A stretch of 37,217 bases of DNA, from positions 1-37,217 of the forward strand of contig JAOTYK010000031.1 in the NCBI GenBank assembly GCA_029861955.1, written 5' to 3'. The DNA is from Acidobacteriota bacterium. GTDB lineage: Bacteria > Acidobacteriota > Polarisedimenticolia > Polarisedimenticolales > Polarisedimenticolaceae. The notes under the pieces are model-generated. The model was not told the DNA's origin. It did not search any database and saw only the letters and a program-made list of their open reading frames with translations. The first letter of the stretch is position 1; each line of letters opens with the position of its first letter. This document shows positions 7,000 to 14,913 of the stretch, piece after piece. The position numbers were made by a program, and so were the translations under genes.

Positions 7000-8232
7000 T
7001 CAGCGAAGGGCGATCGCGGGGAATCGTACTGTGGTTCCAGCTGGGATGACAACACCATCGACGTGCCCGCTGGAGAGCGGCTCGTCGAGGACGCAGTGGA
7101 TATGCGTTTTTGAGCCCATGTGCGTGAAGACCCCCTGGTCGCTACTCGAGTAGAAGCCGACGAGGGTCGCCGACGCCCGATCCCGTCGTTCGATGACAGA
7201 GGCCGCCTGGTGGTCCTTGTGTGACGAGCCGCCTGAGATCAACCGACTGCCGTCGATTACGTGCCACTGCAAATCGTCGAAGGTGCCCTCCAGCAGGAAG
7301 GGGATCCGCCCGTCGAGGTCCATGCCGGATACCGTCGCGAGTTTCGCGATCGCGTCGTCCAGTTCGTCGAACGGGATCGCGTGTTCGGTCACGACGTCGC
7401 GCCAACTCGGTACAGCCGTAACCACAAGCAACGTCGCGCCGACGTCCGATTGACGTGTCTGCTCGGTTCGTGTTCCGCCCGCTTCATCGGGGTACGAGAG
7501 GTAAGCCTCGCCTCCGATCACGGTGACCTCTCCCGCGAGGTCGGCGAGTGCGCCTACTGCATAGAGTTCCGTGTCCGGGAGCAGGGACGATAGTGCGACC
7601 ATCTCTCCGGTCTGGTCTTCGTGAAACATCCCGCGGAGGGCCCCGTAGGTCTGCACGTCGCCGTTCCATGGGGTCGGCTCACCGGGGCTGAGTTGGTGGA
7701 AGCTACCGACGACTGTCAGCGGTGCCGGTGGCCAGTTGATGAGCTTTCCCGTCTCGGCAATCGCGCAGGTGGAGAGTTCGATCCTGAATTCGCCGTCGAA
7801 CCCCTCGTCATCCACGCGCGGGGCGCTTACGAGATGTCCCACCGCCGGATCCGCCGGTCGGCAGTTCAGTATCCGATCCCGGCCACCGAGATCCAGCGGG
7901 ACCACGAGGTGCGTGTCGGATGTGACCTTCCCCGCGTCGTCGGTTGCGATGAAGAGATTCCAGTCACCGGCGGTAAGTTCGAGACGGTCGTGCCTGACCT
8001 GGCCTACCTCGGCGCCGGGATTCTCGATGTCGAAGCCCAGGTCCCTGGCCGGGATGAGCCCGAACAGACCTCCGAGAGGACGACCGGAAAGCGGCTTGAT
8101 GACGCTCACGCGGAATACCGGCCCGTCGGGTGTCTCGGCGGACCCTTCGACCGCGGGCCTGTCGGGACGGATGCCGATCAGGATGAGCCACACCAACAGG
8201 ATCACCGCGATGATGATGAGAGGCTTCTTCAT
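7000..8232 (-). CDS. Membrane-anchored acetolactate-decarboxylase-like protein
   Basis: The 410-residue product has an N-terminal transmembrane helix (residues 5-20), an uncharacterised beta-rich segment (about 35-165), and a C-terminal domain (about 170-405) resembling alpha-acetolactate decarboxylase (BudA/AlsD). BudA-like features include TYGALRGMFHEDQTGEM (Glu210), GEVTVIGGEAYLS and GFYSSSDQGVF. Most telling is H377-x-H379 with H390 eleven residues later, the spacing of the three zinc-binding His of BudA. BudA proteins are normally cytosolic or secreted and about 240-260 residues, so anchoring plus an extra domain is unusual. Whether it decarboxylates acetolactate is inference. It overlaps the preceding SRPBCC gene by four bases (ATGA). 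Confidence 0.7.
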   Translation of the reverse strand: MKKPLIIIAVILLVWLILIGIRPDRPAVEGSAETPDGPVFRVSVIKPLSGRPLGGLFGLIPARDLGFDIENPGAEVGQVRHDRLELTAGDWNLFIATDDAGKVTSDTHLVVPLDLGGRDRILNCRPADPAVGHLVSAPRVDDEGFDGEFRIELSTCAIAETGKLINWPPAPLTVVGSFHQLSPGEPTPWNGDVQTYGALRGMFHEDQTGEMVALSSLLPDTELYAVGALADLAGEVTVIGGEAYLSYPDEAGGTRTEQTRQSDVGATLLVVTAVPSWRDVVTEHAIPFDELDDAIAKLATVSGMDLDGRIPFLLEGTFDDLQWHVIDGSRLISGGSSHKDHQAASVIERRDRASATLVGFYSSSDQGVFTHMGSKTHIHCVLDEPLSSGHVDGVVIPAGTTVRFPAIALR

Positions 8233-8678
8233 CGGTCCGTCGCCTCGACGTGTCTCTTCAGCCCCCGGAGCAAACTCGCCATCCCTCTACGGTACTGCCG
8301 TCGTACGACCAGGATATCCAGTAATGCGCCGATCGGTCCGAACTTGAGTCTGTACACCGGAGACACACAGACCCGGGTCCCTCGATCGTAGCCCGCCAGC
8401 GTGAATCCGATATCCGCGGACTTGAACGGGAGATTCGTCCCGACGATTCGCATGGTGAGCCGCTCACCGGGAACCCACTCGACGACCGTCTCGTCGAGAT
8501 AGTTCTTGCCACCCAGCTCGCAGCGTCGCGCGGACCCGAGGGTGACGTCTCCCGTCGTCGTCAGACGCGAGTCCTCAACCCCCGGATTCCAACGGTGGAT
8601 CGCGCCGATATCGGAAAGCGCGTTCCAGACGTCGTCGACCGAAGCGTCAATCGTGACGGTCTCGACAAAGGTGCCCAT
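8229..8678 (-). CDS. SRPBCC/polyketide-cyclase-like ligand-binding protein
   Basis: The 149-residue product has the START/SRPBCC pattern: an initial strand VETVTIDASVDDVWNALSDIGAIHRW, a central strand ending in GGKNYLDETVVEW, and a long C-terminal helix (LLRGLKRHVEA). These proteins bind small hydrophobic ligands in a helix-grip cavity. No catalytic residues can be assigned. It sits between a membrane protein gene (7 bp upstream) and the acetolactate-decarboxylase-like gene, whose start overlaps its stop, so these three minus-strand genes are likely one operon. Confidence 0.82.
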   Translation of the reverse strand: MGTFVETVTIDASVDDVWNALSDIGAIHRWNPGVEDSRLTTTGDVTLGSARRCELGGKNYLDETVVEWVPGERLTMRIVGTNLPFKSADIGFTLAGYDRGTRVCVSPVYRLKFGPIGALLDILVVRRQYRRGMASLLRGLKRHVEATDR

Positions 8679-8685
8679 CGCACGC

Positions 8686-9105
8686 TTACTTTCGTGCGGC
8701 GCCGCCGGCGAGGATGCCTCCGAGGTATCCCATCGGAATGTAGGCCAGCACGAGATCGGTCACGTTGAACCACGGGGGGCCGCCGATCATGCTGATCGCC
8801 GTGATGCCGCCGAGTAGAAAGAACACGCCGATACCGATGGCGAACTTCATCTTGTGGCTGACCGCGAGTTTGGCGGCGACGAATGCGCCGACGAGAGTTC
8901 CGAGCGCGTGCGCCAGGAACGGGAAGATGAAATTAACGGGTGTGAACAACTTCATGCTCTCGCGGAGAGTCTCCATGGTGGAAACGTCCGCACCCTCGGG
9001 GAGCGGGACGATCGACGGGCCGATGTTGACCAGTCCCATGTTGACCAGGCTGCCGACGATGAAACCGGCGATGACGGCCAGGATATTTCGTACGATGGGA
9101 TTCAT
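8686..9105 (-). CDS. Four-helix membrane protein, unknown
   Basis: The 139-residue product has four hydrophobic helices (about 5-27, 58-80, 84-106 and 113-134). The loop after helix 1 carries MGLVNIGPSIVPLPEGAD and a helical TMETLRESMKLF, a layout seen in many small uncharacterised membrane proteins of environmental bacteria. GGAAGCCAAACC precedes the ATG. It is first gene of a probable operon with the SRPBCC and acetolactate-decarboxylase-like genes. No function can be proposed. Confidence 0.75.
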   Translation of the reverse strand: MNPIVRNILAVIAGFIVGSLVNMGLVNIGPSIVPLPEGADVSTMETLRESMKLFTPVNFIFPFLAHALGTLVGAFVAAKLAVSHKMKFAIGIGVFFLLGGITAISMIGGPPWFNVTDLVLAYIPMGYLGGILAGGAARK

Positions 9106-9206
9106 GGTTTGGCTTCCTCCATGGTTCCGGCCATCTTACGTCAGGGGTCGGGATAGAATGCGAGATCCTGAATAATTCAGTATCCAGGCTTCGTGCCGGA
9201 GAACCG

Positions 9207-10169
9207 ATGAAGCGCTCCTTGTTCTTTCTCCTCGATCACCACCCTGACTCGACGGACGCGTCCGTCGCAGACCGCTTGCACGAAACGGTCGACCAGGCGG
9301 TCCTGGCCGAGCGGCTCGGATTCGACACGGTGTGGATCGCCGAACATCACTTCCACCAGCTAGGCATCGTCCCGAATCCGGCCGTCTTGCTTGCTGCGAT
9401 CGCCGAGCGAACCACCACGCTGCGCCTCGGTCCCGCCGTTTCGGTCCTTCCGATGCGTCCGGCGTTGAGCATCGCCGAGGACTACGCGCTGGTCGATTCG
9501 CTCTCCGACGGTCGCCTGAACCTCGGCGTGGGGTCGGGCAACGAGTTCGAGCTTCTCGGCGTCGGGGTCGATCCCGACGAACGACACGCGGTTTTTAGCC
9601 GATCGCTTGCCGAGATCCTCGGCCGGTTCCGCCGGTCACAAGCCTGCAACAAGGGATATGACACCTTGAATCTGCCGGTCGTCCAGACGCCGTCGCCACC
9701 CATCTACGTCGCATCCATGTCGGCGGAGCGCTCGTTCGAGATCGGGGTCGAGGGACACAACCTCCTTACGCTGGCGACACCCCGGACAGGCGGAATCCAG
9801 GAACTGACTGAGCAGGTCGAGGCGCATCGCAAGGGGCTTGCGGAGGGCGGTCACGAAAAGGACTCGGCGGAGGCGGTCGTGGTCGTCTTCGGTTTCGCGG
9901 CGGGTACGGAGACCGACACGGAACGGATCGGTGGCCCGTGTATCGCCAGGGTCCTGAAGGCGATGGCGGATGTCGATCTGGAACCGGGTGCCGCTTACGA
10001 GATGATGAGGGCCCAGGGTATTGCGCCGATCGGCGATGAGGGACTCGTCGCCGATCGGATCCAACAACTCAGAGACGCGGAGTTTGGGCACATCGCATTC
10101 CTGCATGGGTTTGGCGCCCTCGATGGGCCGTCGGCCCGCGCAAGCATCGAGATTCTATCCCGAGCCTGA
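9207..10169 (+). CDS. LLM-class flavin-dependent oxidoreductase
   Basis: The 320-residue product belongs to the bacterial luciferase-like monooxygenase family, which uses reduced flavin to oxygenate an organic substrate. Visible features are AERLGFDTVWIAEHHF near residues 33-49, TTTLRLGPAVSVLPMRPAL, the family helix DSLSDGRLNLGVGSGNEF, and a C-terminal IGDEGLVADRIQQL segment. The typical full length (about 320-340 residues) is present. The gene stands alone on the plus strand, divergent from the operon at 8686 and convergent with the VOC gene. GGAGAACCG lies just before the ATG. The substrate is unknown. Confidence 0.88.
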   Translation: MKRSLFFLLDHHPDSTDASVADRLHETVDQAVLAERLGFDTVWIAEHHFHQLGIVPNPAVLLAAIAERTTTLRLGPAVSVLPMRPALSIAEDYALVDSLSDGRLNLGVGSGNEFELLGVGVDPDERHAVFSRSLAEILGRFRRSQACNKGYDTLNLPVVQTPSPPIYVASMSAERSFEIGVEGHNLLTLATPRTGGIQELTEQVEAHRKGLAEGGHEKDSAEAVVVVFGFAAGTETDTERIGGPCIARVLKAMADVDLEPGAAYEMMRAQGIAPIGDEGLVADRIQQLRDAEFGHIAFLHGFGALDGPSARASIEILSRA

Positions 10170-10185
10170 GCAGAGTACGGCTCCA

Positions 10186-10665
10186 TCACTTCTCGTGGAG
10201 GGGAGACATGAGTTGGATGACGTTGCCGTCCGGGTCACGGATCTGCAGGATCCGCTGCCGTAACTCTTCGAACTCTACGATGGACGGACGTTCGCCGGTG
10301 GCTTGTGCGACCCGCTCGGCGACCTTCTCTACATCCGGTACATGAAACCCCACCTTGCGAAATCCCAGCGCTCGGTCGACCTGTTTCGCTCGACCGTCAC
10401 GGATGATCTCGACAAGAAGCTGTTTGTTTCCGAGATTCTCGATGCGCCACGAGCCGTCGTCTGCCGCAGAGCCGCCGAGCGGACGCAAGCCAAAGACGGT
10501 TCGGTACCAGACCACCGACCGGTCGACGTCCTCGACGTAGAGGGCAACGTACTGGGGTGATTGGATCGTCTCGACCCAGGCCTCGGCAGGCTCGGTTGCT
10601 GCGAGGTGGCCGATCCCGGCGACGACCACGAGTAGGAGTGAGCAGGTTTTTCTGACGGGATTCAT
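10186..10665 (-). CDS. Exported VOC-fold protein
   Basis: The 159-residue product starts at the ATG at 10663-10665, where a signal peptide begins (MNPVRKTCSLLLVVVAGIGHLAA). The remainder is one VOC domain: YVALYVEDVDRSVVWYRTVFGLRP at the front, and FHVPDVEKVAERV and RILQIRDPDGNVIQLMSP at the back. It resembles glyoxalase/dioxygenase-like proteins. Export of a VOC protein is uncommon but also occurs in the cassette paralogue at 30793. A longer open frame to 11199 exists only because the upstream gene happens to be open in this frame. It converges on the LLM gene. Confidence 0.82.
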   Translation of the reverse strand: MNPVRKTCSLLLVVVAGIGHLAATEPAEAWVETIQSPQYVALYVEDVDRSVVWYRTVFGLRPLGGSAADDGSWRIENLGNKQLLVEIIRDGRAKQVDRALGFRKVGFHVPDVEKVAERVAQATGERPSIVEFEELRQRILQIRDPDGNVIQLMSPLHEK

Positions 10666-10700
10666 CACACTGGCTCCTCGGGTCCAGAACCATGTTGGTA

Positions 10701-11111
10701 TCAGCGAAGCCTGGCAAGTATCCCATGAACGGTTACGCCGTAGCCCAGGCAGACCAGGGCCGCCACAACGAGCGTCGCCGGGGACGCACCCAGGGTCGCG
10801 AGTTCCATGCGACCACTTAGCCATGGCACGAAGATCGAAGCGGCGAAAACGACCGCTCCGACAACGATCGCGGGCATCAAGCCGGGAAACGTGAGCCGCT
10901 CTCTCAGAAAAAGGAAGAGGGCTCCACCGAGCGCGCCTACAACCGCTCCGACGACGGTGACCTCGAGCAACCCCGAAAGGGTGAAATTCGTCGGCTGCCC
11001 CATCGCTTGTGCGACGACGGCGGTCGCGATGCGACCCACGAGTCCAAGTACGACGATGCCGGCGATTCCACCGACGAAGACTGCTTCCAGATACGTATTT
11101 GCTTGTTTCAT
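10701..11111 (-). CDS. Four-helix membrane protein, unknown
   Basis: The 136-residue product has four transmembrane helices with Gly-rich, tightly packed sequences (VFVGGIAGIVVLGLVG, VVGALGGALFLFL, AIVVGAVVFAASIF, LVVAALVCLGYGV). The family is not recognised. Its ATG overlaps the stop of the STAS-like gene (ATGA at 11108-11111), so the two are translationally coupled, which suggests a shared role. A helical arginine-rich end (ILARLR) is probably cytoplasmic. Confidence 0.75.
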   Translation of the reverse strand: MKQANTYLEAVFVGGIAGIVVLGLVGRIATAVVAQAMGQPTNFTLSGLLEVTVVGAVVGALGGALFLFLRERLTFPGLMPAIVVGAVVFAASIFVPWLSGRMELATLGASPATLVVAALVCLGYGVTVHGILARLR

Positions 11112-11473
11112 GTCCGAAGCCAGGTCTCTGCTTCCGTCCGCTGATCTCTCGTGAAGGTCTTGATCTCCAGGCCCGGGTACGCCGCCCCTTCAATTTCACT
11201 TGCGATTCTCAGCCATGCCTTGTCCGCGAGGACGGCAGCTCGATCGAATCGTTTCATGAGCCGGAACATCGAAGGGAGACGTGAGAATTCGATCCCGATG
11301 GCTCCGATGGAAGGGAAACGAAAATCCACGATGTCGTACAGCATCGTGCCGTTTTCGATTCCCTCGGACTTGCTGACCATTTCGTCCAGCGCAGTCTTCA
11401 TGTGCTCGGAGTCCAACTTTCCGCTCATCTCGATATCCACGCGGTTATCACCGACTCGTGTCACAGTAAACAT
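11108..11473 (-). CDS. SpoIIAA/STAS-like protein
   Basis: The product is about 121 residues from the ATG at 11471-11473. It fits the SpoIIAA-like (STAS-superfamily) pattern of stand-alone proteins: MSGKLDSEHMKTALDEMV, a central MLYDIVDF strand, MFRLMKRFDRAAVLADKAWLR, and a C-terminal DQRTEAETWL helix. Such proteins are thought to bind lipids or other hydrophobic ligands. An in-frame extension upstream to 11551 is low-complexity and overlaps the esterase gene, so it is rejected. It is coupled to the membrane protein downstream. Confidence 0.8.
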   Translation of the reverse strand: MFTVTRVGDNRVDIEMSGKLDSEHMKTALDEMVSKSEGIENGTMLYDIVDFRFPSIGAIGIEFSRLPSMFRLMKRFDRAAVLADKAWLRIASEIEGAAYPGLEIKTFTRDQRTEAETWLRT

Positions 11474-11486
11474 GCGCACCTCGAAA

Positions 11487-12806
11487 CTATGGCCCGATCG
11501 ACTGGAACCGCTCCAATGCGGCGGGTGTCGGTTGGGCGCGTGAAATCTCATTCACAAAATACACCAGGTCGAAGGCGTCACCGGGAGTCAGGGACGCCGT
11601 TGCGTCCTGGGCGACCCACTCACGGTTCTGCTGCAACCACTGGGCAGCCGTCGAGCTATCTTCCGTGTCACGTAGGTCGAGGAAGAAGTATGGAATGTGG
11701 AGCGCGTCGAGCGCGCGGTCCATCGCGTCGTTTGGAGCGACCTCAAACACGCGCTCACCCGGGGGGAGATCCGCCGGGTAGGATCCGGTCCCGAACGTAG
11801 CGCCGATCGCGAGGTAGTGGTCTCCGAGGCTCTTGTCGAGATGAACACCCATCGGAATGAGGTCGCCCTCTGCAAGGCCGGGCATCCGGAAAGAACTCCT
11901 GGCGACATGCAGGTTGTGAGCCCAGACGATGGCCTTGTCTCCCGCCATCTGATGATCGAGGATCCAGTGCACCGTGTCGGCCATTCCGCGTTCGCGGATC
12001 ACCCCACCCTCTTCCCGGCTCGAAGACGAGAAGAACAGGTTCCCCGTTCTTCCGAGCTCTCCCAGCCGACGTGTGTACTCGTGAGTACCCTCGAGTTCGT
12101 TCACGAGTGTCATCAGGGCTTCGTAGTTGTTCGTCAGCTGGAATCGTCGTTCGTCGGATGCCGACGCGTACCTCTCCCACGTCGCGGGCCAGTGGTCTCC
12201 CTCTTGTAGATCCAACCCGAGAGAGTACTCGTCGAACGGGACGGTCACGCCGGCCGCGTACAGATGATCCAGTACCGCCCGCACCCCGGGGGCGGGTGCC
12301 GTGATATCCATGCCATAGATCCGCACCATCCGATCGGGAGGGCGATGCACGTTGGCTTGCCGGATCCATTTGAAGAACTCCAGCATCTCCTCCGTGTCCC
12401 ACACATACCAACCGGCTAGACGATTCATGATCGTCCGTAGGTCTCCTTCGCCGGTGGTGACGTAGTGGTCGAGCATCTCGGCATGCGGAAAACTCTCCTC
12501 GAGGATCAGCGCCTGAAATCCCAGCTCCACGATCATGTGCTTTACGAGCAACCCCTTGAGAAGTAGCTGCTCCCGTGTGTCGTGGCGACTCTCCCCGATA
12601 CCGACGACTCGCGCGGTGCCGATCGCGTCACGGAGCGACTGCATGGAGGGTTCGGGAAGAGGGGAGTCGAGGTCCTCGATGGGGACGGCATGGTCTGTAG
12701 CCCACTCGACGAACGCCCGGGAGCTGTTGGGCCGGAAGCTCCCACATCCGCCTGCAAGGGTCGCGACGATCAATCCGAACGCACAGAGGTGTTTCGCCTG
12801 AATCAT
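11487..12806 (-). CDS. Erythromycin-esterase-like lipoprotein
   Basis: The 439-residue product has a lipoprotein signal (LIVATLAGGC, Cys21) and then an erythromycin-esterase-like domain. The family's catalytic segment GESRHDTRE is at residues 71-79 (Glu72, His75), followed by LILEESF near 101 and the later AIVWAHNLHVARSSF. Ere enzymes hydrolyse the macrolide lactone ring, but many chromosomal relatives are uncharacterised hydrolases, so macrolide resistance should not be assumed. Lipid anchoring outside the cytoplasm is unusual for true Ere proteins, which are cytosolic. It lies between carbonic anhydrase and the STAS-like gene with 13-16 bp gaps, suggesting one transcript. Confidence 0.85.
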   Translation of the reverse strand: MIQAKHLCAFGLIVATLAGGCGSFRPNSSRAFVEWATDHAVPIEDLDSPLPEPSMQSLRDAIGTARVVGIGESRHDTREQLLLKGLLVKHMIVELGFQALILEESFPHAEMLDHYVTTGEGDLRTIMNRLAGWYVWDTEEMLEFFKWIRQANVHRPPDRMVRIYGMDITAPAPGVRAVLDHLYAAGVTVPFDEYSLGLDLQEGDHWPATWERYASASDERRFQLTNNYEALMTLVNELEGTHEYTRRLGELGRTGNLFFSSSSREEGGVIRERGMADTVHWILDHQMAGDKAIVWAHNLHVARSSFRMPGLAEGDLIPMGVHLDKSLGDHYLAIGATFGTGSYPADLPPGERVFEVAPNDAMDRALDALHIPYFFLDLRDTEDSSTAAQWLQQNREWVAQDATASLTPGDAFDLVYFVNEISRAQPTPAALERFQSIGP

Positions 12807-12822
12807 CTTCGCGTCACGTCGT

Positions 12823-13443
12823 TCATTGTTCGTAGTCGAAGAACTCCACGACTCCGCTATCCAGCGAGTACTCGGCGCCGACCACCAGGAGTCCGTCGTC
12901 CTTGATGAGTTGCTGCAGAACTTCGGATTCGTCGAGAAGAGTCTTCACGGAAGCGGCGATGTTGGCCCGAACCGCATGCTCGACAAGCATGTCCATGCCT
13001 TGCTCGGGCTCTCTAGCCAGTAACCCCTCGACCGACGGCCGGATGCGTTCCACGATCGCAAGGAGATGCGGCGACGGACTCTCCGCAGGAAGCCTCAATT
13101 CATCGACGGTCGCCTGAACGGCTCCGCAACGGGAATGCCCCAGCACCACCACCAGCCGAGTGCCGAAGTTGGCGGCAGCAAACTCGACGCTGCCGATCTG
13201 CGAGGAGGCAGCGATGTTCCCGGCGACGCGGATCACGAACAGGTCGCCAAGACCCTGGTCGAACACCAGTTCCGCCGGCACGCGCGAGTCCGCACAGCCG
13301 AGGACGATCGCGAAGGGCTGTTGCTTCGTCGCCAGCTCGGTTCGCCGTGATCGGCTGACCGGCGTGTCGTGGCTCCGCAGGTCCGACGCGAAGCGCCGGT
13401 TTCCCTCGCGTAGCCGATCGAGTGCTTCGCGTGCCGGAATCAT
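12823..13443 (-). CDS. Beta-class carbonic anhydrase
   Basis: The 206-residue product interconverts CO2 and bicarbonate. Zinc ligands are visible as Cys50 in LGCADSRVP, and His103 and Cys106 in LGHSRCGAV. The catalytic dyad Asp52 and Arg54 is in place. Other family landmarks are REGNRRF, FVIRVAGNI and SVEFAAANFG. Length and motifs indicate a complete, probably active enzyme. It follows aqpZ by 19 bp on the same strand, so water and CO2/bicarbonate handling may be co-expressed. Confidence 0.93.
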   Translation of the reverse strand: MIPAREALDRLREGNRRFASDLRSHDTPVSRSRRTELATKQQPFAIVLGCADSRVPAELVFDQGLGDLFVIRVAGNIAASSQIGSVEFAAANFGTRLVVVLGHSRCGAVQATVDELRLPAESPSPHLLAIVERIRPSVEGLLAREPEQGMDMLVEHAVRANIAASVKTLLDESEVLQQLIKDDGLLVVGAEYSLDSGVVEFFDYEQ

Positions 13444-13462
13444 CGATTAGGTAATCCTCTGG

Positions 13463-14152
13463 TCAGTCCTCGTCCTTGCCGATGAAGCGATAGATCGCCG
13501 CGCCCAGGACACCACCGATGATCGGCGCGACCCAGAACAACCACAGCTGCGCGGTTGCCCAATCACCGACGAACAGCGCCACACCCGTGCTTCGCGCGGG
13601 GTTCACCGACGTGTTGGTTACCGGAATGCTGATCAGATGGATCAGGGTGAGGCCCAGTCCGATGGCGATCGGTGCAAAGCCCTTCGGCGCGCGTTTGTCG
13701 GTCGCGCCCAGAATGATGATCAGGAACATCATCGTCATGACGATTTCCGCGATCAGGGCCGCCAGCATGGAGTAGCCACCCGGCGAGTGGGCGCCATAGC
13801 CGTTGGAGGCGAAGCCGGCAGAGACATCGAAGCCGGCCTGCCCGCTGGCGATCAGATAGAGCACGCCGCCGCCGGCAACCGCGCCCAGGACCTGAGCGAC
13901 GATGTAAGCCGGTAGCTGGTTTCCCGGAAAACGCCCCCCGGCCCACAGTCCGATGGAGACCGCCGGATTGAGGTGGCAACCGGAAATGTGCCCGATCGCA
14001 AACGCCATCGTCAGCACCGTCAGACCGAACGCCAATGAGACGCCCAGGAGTCCGATGCCGACTTCAGGGAACGCGGCGGCCAGGACTGCACTGCCGCAGC
14101 CGCCAAGGACGAGCCAGAACGTCCCGAAAAACTCTGCTCCATACTTGTTCAT
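13463..14152 (-). CDS. aqpZ: Aquaporin Z-type water channel
   Basis: The 229-residue product is a six-helix aquaporin with both NPA half-helices (NPAVS at 62-66, NPARS at 184-188). The selectivity-filter residues that can be read are Phe42, His172, Thr181 and Arg187, the water-specific set of AqpZ rather than the Gly/Ala type of glycerol channels. The start ATG at 14150-14152 matches the usual aquaporin N-terminus ([20 protein letters not shown]) and follows a CAGGAGCAACAG ribosome-binding site. An in-frame extension to 14230 is rejected. It is first of the aqpZ and carbonic anhydrase pair. Confidence 0.94.
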   Translation of the reverse strand: MNKYGAEFFGTFWLVLGGCGSAVLAAAFPEVGIGLLGVSLAFGLTVLTMAFAIGHISGCHLNPAVSIGLWAGGRFPGNQLPAYIVAQVLGAVAGGGVLYLIASGQAGFDVSAGFASNGYGAHSPGGYSMLAALIAEIVMTMMFLIIILGATDKRAPKGFAPIAIGLGLTLIHLISIPVTNTSVNPARSTGVALFVGDWATAQLWLFWVAPIIGGVLGAAIYRFIGKDED

Positions 14153-14275
14153 CTGTTGCTCCTGTCGCTCGATGCCCAGAGGCGAAGCTAACGCGCGACA
14201 AGTATCCGGGGAGAGGGGCGAGTTTTGCAAGCTCTATGATCGGCAACGCCGTTGGGGCTATTCGCCGTCACCCTA

Positions 14276-14650
14276 CTACTTGCAGGCGCCTTCAACGTGA
14301 AACAGCTTGTTGTAGATACTCCACTTGCCATCCGCCTTGAGCATCGAAATCGAGTCCATGAATGTCATGCCGAGGTAATCGTCGCGGACCTTGACGGACG
14401 CCGTGTTCCCGGCGATATCAACTGAAAGGACGTCGAGTCGGGCCGGCTCGCCCTGCTCCTTGGGCGACGGTTGCTGGCTGGCCACAAAATCTGCGAAGTC
14501 CTTCACGGTCATCTGGTGCAGGCCATCCTCCAGGTACCCCGCGATCCTGGCGTCCTGGTGAAATGCGGCGTGCGCTTTCTCGGCGCTGGATTCGTACATG
14601 CAGTCGAAGTACGTCTGGATCGTGGCGCGAATCTGTTCTTCGTCTTTCAT
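14276..14650 (-). CDS. NTF2-like (lumazine-binding/SnoaL-type) protein
   Basis: The 124-residue product (start ATG at 14648-14650, with AGGAG eight bases upstream) has the NTF2-like fold of putative lumazine-binding proteins. It reads IRATIQTYFDCMYESSAEKAHAAFHQDARIAG, a central strand LDVLSVDIAGNTASVKVRDDY, and FMDSISMLKADGKWSIYNKLF. These proteins bind small ligands in a cone-shaped pocket or act as isomerase-like enzymes; no catalytic residues can be assigned. Two other NTF2-like genes lie in the cassette array (29427 and 33599), both as lipoproteins. Confidence 0.82.
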   Translation of the reverse strand: MKDEEQIRATIQTYFDCMYESSAEKAHAAFHQDARIAGYLEDGLHQMTVKDFADFVASQQPSPKEQGEPARLDVLSVDIAGNTASVKVRDDYLGMTFMDSISMLKADGKWSIYNKLFHVEGACK

Positions 14651-14749
14651 TCGAGTGTCTCCTGCCGGCATGGTCTATGTGGGAAAACCCAGCTTAGCGC
14701 GAGTCTGGCTCAGTCGGCTAGTCGGAGAACTCGGAGCCGTTGCGGTCGA

Positions 14750-14902
14750 TCAATCGCCCTTCTTGCCCATAACCCGGCCAATGACGGCAAGAACCATGAG
14801 GCCTACGCCCACAAACACCAGAGGGCGTTGGTTGTTGAACCCCACGATCACGAGGGCGATCCCCGCCAAGAAGAACAATCCTTGCATCGCATTACGGTTC
14901 AT
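14750..14902 (-). CDS. Two-helix membrane miniprotein (50 aa)
   Basis: A 50-residue reading frame, MNRNAMQGLFFLAGIALVIV onward, runs from the ATG at 14900-14902 to the TGA at 14750-14752. It encodes two transmembrane helices (about 7-21 and 27-41) separated by FNNQRPL and ending in GRVMGKKGD. It lies 11 bp downstream of the glycosyltransferase stop and is co-directional with it. The N-terminus overlaps the ATGA-like junction, and the strongly hydrophobic two-helix plus basic-tail pattern argues that it is a real small membrane protein. Function unknown. Confidence 0.6.
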   Translation of the reverse strand: MNRNAMQGLFFLAGIALVIVGFNNQRPLVFVGVGLMVLAVIGRVMGKKGD

Positions 14903-14913
14903 TCATGACCCTC

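Noticed and set aside
10666-11199. N-terminal extension of the VOC gene at 10186
   Set aside because: The extension is Arg-rich and overlaps the membrane protein gene; the signal peptide starts at 10665.
11487-12806. Macrolide resistance gene
   Set aside because: Only family membership is visible; the protein is a predicted lipoprotein and sits in a chromosomal operon, so resistance cannot be claimed.
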